Assembly (NCBI RefSeq): GCF_003121405.1
Contig: NZ_QBUY01000031.1
Location: forward strand, 17,950-81,949
Direction of reading: 5' to 3'
Length of the DNA: 64,000 bases
Source: Paraburkholderia sp. C35
GTDB lineage: Bacteria; Pseudomonadota; Gammaproteobacteria; Burkholderiales; Burkholderiaceae
Position 1 is the first letter of the stretch, and the number at the start of each line of letters is the position of its first letter. The notes under the pieces are model-generated. The model was not told the origin of the DNA and did no database searches. It worked only from the letters and a program-made list of their open reading frames with translations. A program made the position numbers and the translations under genes. Below, piece after piece: positions 27,413 to 36,634 of the stretch.

Positions 27413-28798
27413 ATGAGCGCCATTCCTCCGCAAACGGCAGTTCGAGTGCCGCATCGCTCTCATGCCCGTATCCACGCCATGTTGGAAGCGCCAATCGCGC
27501 CCTTGCTCGCGCGGATGGGCTGGTCGAACATGCTCATGATGCTGGCACAATCGTCAACTGGCCTTGTAGAGACCTGGTTTCTCGCGAAACTTGGCACCCA
27601 GGTGCTGGCTGGGGTAGCTGTGATCATGCCAGTTTTGATGCTGATGCAGACCATGTCAGGCGGAGCGATCGGCGGCGGAATTTCGTCATCTGTCGCTCGC
27701 ACGCTTGGGGCCGGCAACACCGAATTGGCCAATCAGCTTGCCCGCCACGCGGTGACGTTCAATACCATTGTTGGCACCGTGTTCTCGGCGGCCCTGTTGA
27801 TATTCGCGAGGCCACTTTTCCACATGCTCGGCGCGAACGGTGCGGCACTCGAAGCAGCTACCACTTACGGACACATACTCTTTGCCGGGCTGCCGCTGAT
27901 GTGGGCGATGAACGCTCTTGCGAGTGTTATTCGCGGCACTGGCAACATGACGGTCCCCGGGGCAGTGAACTGTGCTGGCGCTGTAATCCTCATTCCAGTA
28001 TCGCCCTGCCTGATCTTCGGTATCGGTCCGCTGCCGAAACTGGGTGTCGCTGGCGGAGCATGGGCGCTGGTCGCTTTTTATGCAGTCGGAACCCTTATCC
28101 TTGCATCGTACTGTTCGAGCGAACGTAATCCGGCCCGGCTAATGTTGGGTCCAATACGCTGGGCACCATTGCGAAGCATCCTTGTGGTCGGCATCCCTGC
28201 ATGCATTAACCCCCTCTTAACGAACGCTCTGATAGCTCTGACGGGCGCAGCGGTCGGTGCGTACGCCGGAACGGCGGCACTCGCGGGTTATGCAACCGCC
28301 GCGCGTCTTGAATATCTGCTAATGCCTATCGGATTTGGCCTGGGAGCACCTATGGTCGCATTGGTCGGCGTGAACCTTGGCGCCGGGAAGCCCGAGCGTG
28401 CACGCAGCATCGCTCTCACCGGGGCAGCGATGACGTTCGTACTCACCGAACTGGTCGGTCTCGTAGCAGCCATATGGCCACACGGATGGCTAAGACTGTT
28501 CGGCGCAAATGAACAACTTCTTGAAACGGGTTCGACTTACCTGCGCCTCGTAGGTCCGTTCTACGGACTCTTTGGCGTGGGCTTCTCCCTGTATCTCGCT
28601 GCACAGGGAGCAGGTCGGCTAAAGTGGCCTCTGGGCGCAGGAGCGCTACGCCTTGCTCTGTTTGCCGGTGCCGGCACGTGTGCGCTACATGTGACGCGCT
28701 CGCTCCCGTTATTCTTTTCGTTTGGCGCATTGGCGATGCTTGGGTACGGCATCATCAACCTGTGGTCCGTTGCGTCAGGGCGTTGGCTGTGCGACTGA
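27413..28798 (+). CDS. MATE-family multidrug efflux transporter
   Basis: 461 residues with about twelve membrane helices in two similar halves, the MatE layout: LLARMGWSNMLMMLAQSSTG, then ETWFLAKLGTQVLAGVAV at the start of the first half, and PLLTNALIALTGAAVGAYAG in the second. Such proteins export cationic drugs in exchange for Na+ or H+. The ATG two codons after a GTG is chosen. The adjacent divergent MarR gene is its likely regulator. Confidence 0.9.
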   Translation: MSAIPPQTAVRVPHRSHARIHAMLEAPIAPLLARMGWSNMLMMLAQSSTGLVETWFLAKLGTQVLAGVAVIMPVLMLMQTMSGGAIGGGISSSVARTLGAGNTELANQLARHAVTFNTIVGTVFSAALLIFARPLFHMLGANGAALEAATTYGHILFAGLPLMWAMNALASVIRGTGNMTVPGAVNCAGAVILIPVSPCLIFGIGPLPKLGVAGGAWALVAFYAVGTLILASYCSSERNPARLMLGPIRWAPLRSILVVGIPACINPLLTNALIALTGAAVGAYAGTAALAGYATAARLEYLLMPIGFGLGAPMVALVGVNLGAGKPERARSIALTGAAMTFVLTELVGLVAAIWPHGWLRLFGANEQLLETGSTYLRLVGPFYGLFGVGFSLYLAAQGAGRLKWPLGAGALRLALFAGAGTCALHVTRSLPLFFSFGALAMLGYGIINLWSVASGRWLCD

Positions 28799-28981
28799 AC
28801 TTCACCTATCACAACCTCGTCCACGACAGGTTTTGGTGCAACGTTTTGGGATTTTGCCATCTTCTCTGAACGACCTACGCGATAGCAAGATATCCTTAAT
28901 GGAATGCCGAACATTCAAGGCTCGGCATTCTTCCACACCATTGCCAGATATCAACCGCGTGAACGCCTTCGTGTCGTGTCC

Positions 28982-29656
28982 TTACTTGTGCCGGACAGCG
29001 GATTCCATCCCGGAAATATCCGCGTGATGCGCGCCGTCACCAACGAAACACGCATGAAATGCACACGCCGCAGCGTCCCATTCCGGACTGTAGCCGAGAC
29101 GCTTAAGGACTTGGTCTACTTTAGGCGTGTGGAGCAGGCAGGCAGTTGACGAGGCAGGCACGGGCAAGCCTGGCATCTCAAAGTTATGGATACCGTGAGT
29201 TATCAACAGCGCAATCGAGTCAATCGTCAACTGTGATGCGTTGAGGCGATTACTACGCCTCAGCGCCAGAATGGACGCGTCCAGAGGCTGCCGAAACGGG
29301 ATAACAAACAGGTGTGTGTTGCTGCTACCTTTGCTCAGCGCGATTGAAACCGAACCATTCGCTCTCCAGGTGTCAAGCGCCGCCCAGACGGTTGGCTCCG
29401 CGGGATTGGCTAGCCAAACCAAACGCGCATCTTCCAGTTGAAGAAAGAACATCAGTAACGGTTCGCCGGTGGTACCTACCAAAAACACATCGAACACCGA
29501 CCGGCGCGCATTTACGTACGACAACGGGTCAAAGTTGACCATCTGCTCCAGAACCATACCTCTAACTCGAGCGTGGGCGCCCTTATGCTCCGATGCGGGC
29601 ATCATAAGACCGAGAGGGATGGAAGACGGTTGCGACACTGCATTGAGGATGCTCAT
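28982..29656 (-). CDS. Family W orphan protein, copy 3
   Basis: 224 residues from the ATG behind AAAGGAG. It is about as long as copy 1 and aligns with it nearly end to end (MSILNAVSQPSSIPLGLMMP against MNVVNAARRFSGIHLGIISP; then DARLVWLANPAEP). The last 20 residues differ. The control region upstream also matches that of copy 1. Function unknown. Confidence 0.75.
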   Translation of the reverse strand: MSILNAVSQPSSIPLGLMMPASEHKGAHARVRGMVLEQMVNFDPLSYVNARRSVFDVFLVGTTGEPLLMFFLQLEDARLVWLANPAEPTVWAALDTWRANGSVSIALSKGSSNTHLFVIPFRQPLDASILALRRSNRLNASQLTIDSIALLITHGIHNFEMPGLPVPASSTACLLHTPKVDQVLKRLGYSPEWDAAACAFHACFVGDGAHHADISGMESAVRHK

Positions 29657-29916
29657 GGGATTCAATCTCCTTTCAAAATTGCGAATGGAATGGAGATTAA
29701 TCATCCACCTCGTATAAATCAACGTTTAAATACGATTCATCAAAAAACAGTTCAAAAAATCATAAAGATTTATATAATGTATAAATAATTGGATATTTTT
29801 CATAAACCATTGATTTATACAGAAACCAACTTTAATCTAATCGAAACACCACGAGTACTGATGCGAATAATCGAAATTACGCGCACAGTTTCGATTAATA
29901 TTTTATACCTATACTT
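29657..29916. promoter_or_regulatory. AT-rich divergent control region, sister of 10246-10689
   Basis: Very AT-rich region between copy 3 of family W (leftward) and the 187-residue gene (rightward). It carries ATAAATCAACGTTTAAAT at 29714-29731 and GTATAAATAATTGGATATTT at 29780-29799, followed by TTGATTTATA; all have exact counterparts upstream of family W copy 1. Confidence 0.55.
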
Positions 29917-30480
29917 ATGAAAAGCTACTTCGATTCTCTCTACGACGCCATCGAATGCGGCGAAGGTGCACTGAACATGCCACTGTTCGAACGTGTGCAC
30001 CTCATGTCTCTCGAGCAAGATAGCCGGACAAGTTACATTATCTCCGGTGATGAATTGACCCATGTCCCAACATGGCTTTCAGACCGCAACATCATCGTTC
30101 TGCCGATGTTCGGATTGGATTCCGACGCAATCGGCGACGTTGATTCAGAATTCAATCTCGACATCAAGCCGAAGGCAGACGGCACACGCGTGTCGTGCCT
30201 GATGTTAGCCGACGATACTGTAGCTCTCACCTCGTCGGCCCCTCACTGGGCCGACGTCGGGCACGAAGACGACTTTCATATTCTCTGGTTGTTCGACAAT
30301 GAAGCGTTGCTCTCCAGTTACGAGATTAACGATGACGTCCTTGACGAATTGCAAATCGCGAGCGCTATTGCCGAAGACCATAAGCCGCTGACCAGTGAAG
30401 AATCGCATGCGTGGCAAAGACTCGCTGCGCAAGCAGAATTTGTCGGCATCTTTGAATGCATCAATCTTGCCAACGATTAA
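29917..30480 (+). CDS. Orphan protein, paralog of 50236-50790
   Basis: 187 residues, acidic and soluble. The centre (RVSCLMLADDTVALTSSAPH, then FHILWLFDNEA) aligns with RACLMLAGGAVALSEPAV and LVVVWILADEV of the protein at 50236-50790, which has nearly the same length. No known domain. It shares its divergent promoter region with family W copy 3. There is no clear ribosome site. Confidence 0.65.
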   Translation: MKSYFDSLYDAIECGEGALNMPLFERVHLMSLEQDSRTSYIISGDELTHVPTWLSDRNIIVLPMFGLDSDAIGDVDSEFNLDIKPKADGTRVSCLMLADDTVALTSSAPHWADVGHEDDFHILWLFDNEALLSSYEINDDVLDELQIASAIAEDHKPLTSEESHAWQRLAAQAEFVGIFECINLAND

Positions 30481-31050
30481 CCGTCCCGCTTCGTCTCAAA
30501 TTCGTTCATACAGGAGAAGGCCAATAATTGCTAACAGACTATCGGCATGGCGCAGGATAGCTCACCTCCGATACCGAAAGCAGTCGTTATGAGCTGTACA
30601 CGCTCGATAACATGCGATTCCGCGCTGTAACCATATCATCAACAACCGCGCTACTGAAAGCGAATTCAAAAGTCTCTCAGGCATAAAGACTTAAAGTAGA
30701 GTGAAAAACATCTCTCTCGCTAAAAATCTAGATGTCGCCGCTGATGAGGCCTTCAAAGCACTAGTTCGTTAACTATCCGAAAGTTTCGGCGATAATGGAT
30801 TCCGAATATCCCTGAACTGACACTCGCTTTGGACCACGTCTATCGTACAGTGCCCGGTTTCTAGGGGAAATTTTCGCACGAGGTGATCAGAGAGGCGCTC
30901 AACGAAGGCAAGCGATCGCGGGCTTCAGGGTATCGAATGCCTCGGTCTCGATGACCGCCAGCATATCGACGTTAACGTCAAAGCCGATGTAAAGTGTCTC
31001 TGGATATGTCAGCGCAGATATCAGCAAGGATCAGTGCTCGGGATTCAGAC
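30481..31050. other. Gap of 570 bases without a supported gene
   Basis: No open frame of note. Short peptide-like runs (for example IPELTLALDHVYRTVPGF near 30805-30860, plus strand) hint at a decayed gene, but I could not identify it. Confidence 0.35.
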
Positions 31051-31305
31051 CTACGCCCATCCACCGTCTGCCTGAACGTCTGCGCCGTTAATGAAACTGG
31101 AAGAATCCGACGCCAGAAATGCAACGATCGATCCCATCTCGTCGGGCTGCCCTACTCGTCCTAGCGGTACGGCGGAGATTGCGTTTTCCTTGAACGCCGC
31201 AGCGATTTTCTCGTCGGCGAGGGAAGCTTGCTGCGCCGGTGTGGCGATTGGACCAGGGCTGAGAACATTTACCCGTGATCGACTAACGCAACCAAAGACA
31301 GAAAA
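31051..31305 (-). pseudogene. C-terminal remnant of a short-chain dehydrogenase/reductase
   Basis: The minus strand reads NVLSPGPIATPAQQASLAD, then AVPLGRVGQPDEMGSIVAF and LASDSSSFINGADVQADGGWA before a stop at 31051-31053. This is the unmistakable end of an SDR-fold oxidoreductase (NVLSPGP, GR-G-PDE, S-F-NG----DGG). The Rossmann and catalytic YxxxK parts are missing, so only about 85 codons remain. Confidence 0.8.
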
Positions 31306-31443
31306 ATAAATGCACTGTTGTCAAATTTGACAAGGGTGAGGTGCCACTGAAAGCATTTATTCCTACGCTAATGGTAACTAGACTTCAAATACGCGAGCTG
31401 CTTTCGACGCTTGCAGACCGACAACTTCGAAGGGGCATCTACC

Positions 31444-31734
31444 ATGAACCGTTTTGTACAATTCGCATCAGTCGCTACTTTGATTTGCGCACCCCTGTAC
31501 GCGATTGCACAGCCGGGTGACGGTGCAACGCGCGCGAGCGTAAAGGCTGATCTTGTGAAACTCGAGCAAGCGGGTTACATGCCGGGTGTAGATGATTGGC
31601 GTTATCCAGCAAATCTGCAAGCTGCCCAGGAACGCGTCGCGGGTCGCGGTGTGGACACGAGCGGATACGGCGGCTCCATTTCCAACGCTTCACAATCGGG
31701 AACGCATAACGGCGGTCAAAGCATCGAAAATTGA
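31444..31734 (+). CDS. DUF4148 exported protein
   Basis: 96 residues from the inner ATG. A signal peptide covers residues 1-22 (FVQFASVATLICAPLYAIAQ). The mature part shows the DUF4148 pattern: TRASVKADLVKLEQAGYMPG, then YPANLQAAQERVA and a Gly/Ser-rich tail. These small periplasmic proteins occur in many copies in Burkholderiaceae; their function is unknown. An AAGGGGCATCT run lies before the ATG. Confidence 0.88.
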   Translation: MNRFVQFASVATLICAPLYAIAQPGDGATRASVKADLVKLEQAGYMPGVDDWRYPANLQAAQERVAGRGVDTSGYGGSISNASQSGTHNGGQSIEN

Positions 31735-32042
31735 CGGTCCGTATCGCCAAAGCCACACGGGAATGCCGGATTTCGTATTATCGTGACACGACTAAAGCTG
31801 CAGGAGCACCACCGTTACAGCGTTATCACCCAATGGCAATAAATTGTGCGAACTGCATTTATGAAGAAAGCGATGACAACCGCACTCCTCCCGCACGCAG
31901 GTTAGCCAACGCCCTAGAGTCCAAAACCTCACAAGGCTTCTTAAAGCTGCCGCCCTGGAGCCAGCAGGAGGAATGCGGCCATCCATCAAGACCCGATCTT
32001 ATCGATATCATTGGGTAAACGTTTGCAATAGCAACGACGTTC
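31735..32042. other. Gap without a supported gene
   Basis: Short frames on both strands lack ribosome sites and recognisable similarity. Confidence 0.35.
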
Positions 32043-32354
32043 TCATCTGTCACAACGAACGACAATGTGCCGTCCGAGTCGCGATGTATTTCTGGGCTCC
32101 TTGTCAGACCGCGTGACCGGAATCAGACGGTCAAGCGAACCGAAATGATGATAAGTGTCCGACCTGTCAAGACCCGCCAGACGTGCCACCTCTTCGATCG
32201 TCAAAAACGCCCCTGCCTTGTTCCGGAAGAGCACATCCATTGCCCTGACAATCGCTCGTCTGGCGTCCCCTGCCTCCTCTGAACCAATCTTGCGCGATGT
32301 CAGTTGCTCGACCGGCTCTGCACTGCTTTGCTTGAACACTGCGCAATCCCACAA
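32043..32354 (-). pseudogene. TetR-like DNA-binding domain fragment
   Basis: RRAIVRAMDVLFRNKAGAFL, then TIEEVARLAGLDRSDTYHHF and GSLDRL match the TetR helix-turn-helix. The frame then degenerates and stops after 103 codons, about half of a normal TetR protein, with no ligand-binding domain. It is probably a remnant of a regulator of the neighbouring decayed oxidoreductase genes. Confidence 0.5.
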
Positions 32355-32833
32355 ATTTGGTGTATGCAGCCGCGAAACTCGTTTGTCACGCGAGCAAACG
32401 GCTAATTCGTCTTGCCGCCGGACGATTCCGCGCTACGCCCTATAAGGTTGAGGAAACGCGTTTCCACCAGATCACTCGGACTCGAAAAAAAGACTGAGCG
32501 TCGCGCTTCAAATGGGGATGAATCACACAGCCGCGTCACTCCACAATCTCTGCTTGCCTGTAAATCTGCTTGCCTGTAAGTATCGGGCCGGCATGCCGGA
32601 CAGGTACATCAGTGATTCGTCACCATGCGCAACCTTCCTATCGACCAAACATTTCGACACAACGCGGATCGCACGTGTCATCACGATCCCATATTCATAC
32701 GATTTGCAAGTTAAATAGACCGCGCAGTCTACTGCGTCATCAAGAAGCACGCAATAGGGATATTTGGCCTCTACTTGGGGTGTTATGACATCACTAGACT
32801 ATATGGTCTATGAGGTGTAACTGGAGAGGCGGC
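32355..32833. other. Gap without a supported gene
   Basis: No protein-like frame. It probably contains the old control region of the oxidoreductase gene at 32834, including CTAGACTATATGGTCTATGA near 32790-32812, a possible imperfect operator. Confidence 0.4.
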
Positions 32834-33580
32834 ATGGAGAAGTGCAAACATATCGTTCTTGCGGAGCATCCGCGCGGGTGGCCAAACGAGAGTACCTTCC
32901 GCGTGGAGGTTCAGCAGCTTCCGGAGCTGCTCGATGGGCAAATCCCCGCCAGAAAACACTATCTTTCGGTGGACCCGTATCAGCGCAGCAAAATGACCAC
33001 AGAAAAAAGCTACGCGGAGAGCATCGTCGTCGGCGACACCATTATCGCCGACACCGTTGGGGAGGTCATCGCCTCTCGCAGCGACAAGATTCCGACTGAT
33101 TCGCTCGTAAGCGAATATCTGGGGTCGTCGGAATGCGGTGTCGCATCTGGTTCCGCGGTCGAAACAATCGATACCGGTATCGCTCCGGTGTCGGCCTATC
33201 TAGGAGTCTCGGGTCTGACGGGAGTGACTGCATGGATGGGAATGACGCTCATTGGAAAGCCTGTCGAAGGTGAAACCGTTGTAGTGTCGGCCGCAGCGGG
33301 CGCGGTCGGGTCCATTGCAGCGCAATGGGCGCTGTCCAAGGGGTGACGCGTAGCTGGGATCGCCGGAGGCCCCTCTAAATGCTACTACTCCAAATCTGAA
33401 CTCGGTGTAACTACTACCGTTGACTACAAATCCCCTGATTTTCTGTCAGCGCTTGCCGCAGCGACGCCGGACGGTGTTGACGTCTATTTCGACAATGTCG
33501 GCAGCGACGTGACCGAGGCGGTGATTCAGCGACTGAACAACTTTTCGAGAATCGCCTTGTACGACCTTTATCCATCATAA
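32834..33580 (+). pseudogene. Zinc-independent MDR oxidoreductase (NADP-dependent, prostaglandin-reductase type), broken
   Basis: Residues 1-170 follow the family: RVEVQQLPELLDGQI, LSVDPYQRSKM, YLGVSGLTGVTAWMGM, VVVSAAAGAVGSIAAQWA with the NADP-binding AAxGAVG motif. An in-frame TGA then interrupts SKG-RVAGIAGG where a Cys (TGC) is usual. The same frame continues with DYKSPDFLSALAAATPDGVD, VYFDNVGSDV and ends at TAA 33578-33580, about 90 codons short of the usual 340. Nonsense mutation plus C-terminal loss make it a pseudogene. Confidence 0.85.
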
Positions 33581-33603
33581 AACATCAACGGTTTGGAGAC
33601 GGT

Positions 33604-34680
33604 ATGAAGAAGAAAATGGTTGCTGCCGCGTTTGGCGTGGCTTTCAGTGCGGCGTCACATGCACAAAGCTCCGTAACACTGTACGGCATTCTGGATTCAG
33701 GCATCACATACGTGAGCAACCAGAAAGGACATAGCGTCGTCTTCGAAGACTCCGGTATCAATCAACCGAGTCGTTGGGGTCTGACCGGTGCAGAAGACTT
33801 GGGTGGCGGCCTCAAAGCTATTTTTACTCTTGAAAGCGGCATTCTGCTTAACAACGGTGCAGCGCGTGTAGCAGGCGAGATGTTCAGTCGCATTTCAACT
33901 GTCGGGCTCTCAAGCAAATGGGGCAAGCTGACTCTGGGGCGCCAGTACGATTTCATGTCCGACATGCTCCTTCCTGATTCGTCAGCAGCCCAGTTTGCCG
34001 GCGACTATGCATTTCACTTCCGGGATATTGACCGAATTGCCGGCGAGTCAGTGAACAATTCAGTCAAGTTGGTGAGCAATCCAATAGCGGGTGTCACTGT
34101 CGGTGCCATGTACGGATTTAGCAATCAGGCGGGTGCTTTCGGCGGGACTGCAGGTGCGCCGCGCTACAAGAGTTTCGGTATCACTTACGACAGCGGAAGT
34201 GCTTTCGTAATTGATGCAGCTTACACGGACGCGAATGGAACGATCGCATCGGCCGCAGAAGCAGCCATGCAAGGGACCGCAGTTCGTAACATGGGTATTG
34301 GCGCCCGCTACCGTTTGGGATCGGTGCTGTTATTCGGGAATTACACAAACAACAAGGTTAGTGGAATGCCCGCGGTGGGAAGCGAAACCGTTAGCGTGCT
34401 AGAGGGCGGTTTCAACTGGCGGTTCACCCCATCGATCTATTCTGGTCTTGGCTACATCTATAATCATTATCCGATTGCTCAAATTAGTCAGATTGCAACT
34501 GCGATCCACTATCTGTTTTCCAAACGCACAGATGTATCTCTGAACGTCAATTTTGCTCACAGCAATTCTGACAAGCAAGTTGCGGGACTCTTCCAGGTCG
34601 TTGATCCGTACACCAATCAAGGTTATTCGACCAGTCGCAATCAGCTGGCCGTCAGCGTCGGATTTCGGACGAAGTTCTAA
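33604..34680 (+). CDS. Gram-negative trimeric porin (Burkholderia type)
   Basis: 358 residues. A signal peptide (KKKMVAAAFGVAFSAASHAQ) is followed by SSVTLYGILDSGITYVSNQK, then SRWGLTGAEDLGGGLKAIF, TLES and FSRISTVGLSSKWGKLTLGR, and ends with a beta strand and terminal Phe (SVGFRTKF), as in OmpC-like general porins of Burkholderiaceae. It forms outer-membrane diffusion channels. It begins 24 bases after the remnant oxidoreductase gene, preceded by GGAGACGGT. Confidence 0.95.
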   Translation: MKKKMVAAAFGVAFSAASHAQSSVTLYGILDSGITYVSNQKGHSVVFEDSGINQPSRWGLTGAEDLGGGLKAIFTLESGILLNNGAARVAGEMFSRISTVGLSSKWGKLTLGRQYDFMSDMLLPDSSAAQFAGDYAFHFRDIDRIAGESVNNSVKLVSNPIAGVTVGAMYGFSNQAGAFGGTAGAPRYKSFGITYDSGSAFVIDAAYTDANGTIASAAEAAMQGTAVRNMGIGARYRLGSVLLFGNYTNNKVSGMPAVGSETVSVLEGGFNWRFTPSIYSGLGYIYNHYPIAQISQIATAIHYLFSKRTDVSLNVNFAHSNSDKQVAGLFQVVDPYTNQGYSTSRNQLAVSVGFRTKF

Positions 34681-34810
34681 CGGATAATGATATGGAGCGA
34701 CGTGACGTGAGAATCACGGAGCTCCGCAAAATTCGCATGAGTAGCAGAATGATCACACCACGGCTTTAGCGTGGATTCATTTGAAAAAAACGTCCATGCG
34801 GATACGGTTG

Positions 34811-35375
34811 AAAGAAAAAACTTCCGAATCCGAGCAATCTCTACATTGTCTATATCTCGAGCAATCCCCGGGACGAGCGATCGTTTGTCGACGGTACACG
34901 CTTCGATTCGACGAGCCTCTCCGGAACACTCCTGTCCCCGATACTGATAATGGACACAGCACGTGCGGGACGCGCCACAAAATACGTACGTCTCGCTCGC
35001 GCCTATGTGGACGATGAACACTTCACTGAATGGAGCCTAACGCAACCCGACTCCGGCTCCATTCCCGACGAACTCATCGAAAAATCACAAAAGCGGTCTA
35101 CCTCAAGTCTTCTGCTGTCGAAAGATAAACTACATGCTCAAGACACTGAGTTCGTCAACAGAATGCTTAAGACCATTCCTCCGCTCGGATGGACTCTTGA
35201 CACTGCGTCGACCCGAGTAATCGCATTGCTTTCCGAAACGCATGCCTACGCACTCACTCACGATTGCCCAATCGATGGCCAAACCGATAAACGGCCGCTT
35301 TGCGCAAGCTTGCGAGAGACATCTTTAGCCAGACACACTAACGTGCCCCTGGAATCGAATCGACCAGAATCATGA
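34811..35375 (+). pseudogene. C-terminal remnant of a patatin-like membrane lipase
   Basis: The frame opens after a TGA at about 34808 and reads NLYIVYISSNPRDERSFVDG, TRFDSTSLSGTLLSPI, TARAGRAT and later PPLGWTLDTASTRVIALLSE. It aligns with VYVIYVTSNPDEDLPYVDGE, SRAGRARDI and PPLGWTLDPVTTPVIARYAW of the intact protein at 6058-8679. The membrane half and the catalytic Ser and Asp are gone. There is no start codon at the beginning of the similarity, so it is a remnant of a second copy. Confidence 0.8.
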
Positions 35376-36045
35376 GCTTGTACCCATAATATAGGATGAC
35401 GACCGCTCCAATAAACAAAGGGCTTCCCACCCACCATGGTGGGAAGTCGCGGTCATCGCTCTTATCTTGTCCGTCGTTCCGTAGAACTTTCATCTTCACA
35501 CTCTCTGTCGAAAAGCATGTGAAGAAACAGTTTTTATTTTCAGAAAGCCTTACGCTTTTCGCCTGTGGACCTGGGAAGCGGAGACAGGTACAGACAGCGA
35601 ACGCAGCGATTTCTTCACCACCGTAGTGGAACTCACCCTCCGCCCACATTCCGTCGCTCTCGAGATGGGCGTGGCATCTGGTTTTTATCCATCCGGTGTT
35701 GAACGTTTGACCCGGTCCACCGCATATCTCGCAAAGACGCTCGCTCATCGCCGTCGCCAGCTCAATCATTGCTCGCTGTTCAACATCGGCGCCCGAAGCG
35801 GCGAAGACGAGTCTTCCGAATTTTTCTTTAACCTGCCTCACACAAATCTGGGGTGCGCCGCGCTGCGTTGTTAGCTGGAGCATGGTGCACAGTACGTCGA
35901 GCACATCGAACCAGCCATCTGAACACTCAAACCCTCTAATTGAAAAGGGCGACGGCACCATGTCCTGCTCGGCCGTCTCGCATGGCTTGCCACCAAATAT
36001 CAGCGGATATTTTTGCCGCAGAACATTCGACAAGTCCTCACGCAT
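35338..36045 (-). CDS. Hypothetical protein with CxxCG zinc-like motif and C-terminal TM helix
   Basis: 235 residues; a GGGAGGAG site precedes ATG. The pattern LRQKYPLIF, CSDGWFDVLDVLC, VRQVKEKFGRLVF and CEICGGPGQ--------TRCHAH belongs to a family of hypothetical proteins common in Proteobacteria and phages; the Cys/His residues suggest a zinc site. Unusually, about 80 extra residues follow, ending with a hydrophobic helix (LFIGAVVILYYGYKLMILV) that would anchor it in the membrane. Its 3' end overlaps the patatin remnant on the other strand. Confidence 0.7.
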   Translation of the reverse strand: MREDLSNVLRQKYPLIFGGKPCETAEQDMVPSPFSIRGFECSDGWFDVLDVLCTMLQLTTQRGAPQICVRQVKEKFGRLVFAASGADVEQRAMIELATAMSERLCEICGGPGQTFNTGWIKTRCHAHLESDGMWAEGEFHYGGEEIAAFAVCTCLRFPGPQAKSVRLSENKNCFFTCFSTESVKMKVLRNDGQDKSDDRDFPPWWVGSPLFIGAVVILYYGYKLMILVDSIPGAR

Positions 36046-36634
36046 TGCTCCTCCCGCGTTTTGAGTTGCTTCGATGTCGTTTCATACGTCCACAAAGTGA
36101 ACTTCACGTTTCAGTGCTCTCGATGCGCCCGGATCTCAGTGCTCTGAAGCGATGAAATCGTCTTCACTGGTCCCTCAGGTCTCAATCCTCACGCAACACC
36201 TCTCAAGTTAGAGCGTGTGCCGCTGGCGCCCGACAACGCTGACTCGCCCCTCCGACAAGGCAAGAACTGCGCACATACAAATAGATTTACATGAAACGGC
36301 ACGTTTCATGTAAATCTATTTGCACTCGGCCTCGCGCCATTTAAGGAACCTCCCAAAGCCATTATCCCGCCGTCGAACCTCTGTATCGTTTTGATATTAA
36401 GTCCGGCCGGCTTGCACCGGTTAAAAATGGCATCAATTGAGTAGAAAATACTACTCAACGCATTGAATTATAAGTATTTATACGTTGACATCCTTGTTCC
36501 GACTGCATTACATTTTCACCCACTTAATCGACTGAGATTCACATCATCAGGTTTCAGTGAATACGCCGAAATCACAGTCCAGACTCATTAATCTCATATG
36601 ACCATGAACCAGGAAAATTCTTCCGCCATTTCTC
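36046..36634. other. AT-rich gap with a long perfect hairpin
   Basis: No supported gene. The right part (36380-36550) is AT-rich with TACTACTCAA-like runs and should contain the promoter of the gene at 36635. The left part holds the 21-base-pair inverted repeat listed separately. Confidence 0.45.
36278..36322. repeat. Perfect 21-bp inverted repeat with 3-base loop
   Basis: The left arm 36278-36298 begins CAAATAGATTTACATG; the right arm 36302-36322 is its exact reverse complement; the loop is GCA. The stem is AT-rich and not followed by a T tract, so it is not a normal terminator. It could be an operator for a large dimeric regulator, a recombination or replication site, or the scar of an insertion. 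Confidence 0.85.

Noticed and set aside
35427..35452. Perfect 9-bp inverted repeat CTTCCCACC/GGTGGGAAG
   Set aside because: It lies inside the coding sequence of the zinc-motif membrane protein (encoding FPPWWVG) and has no T tract, so it is probably coincidental.
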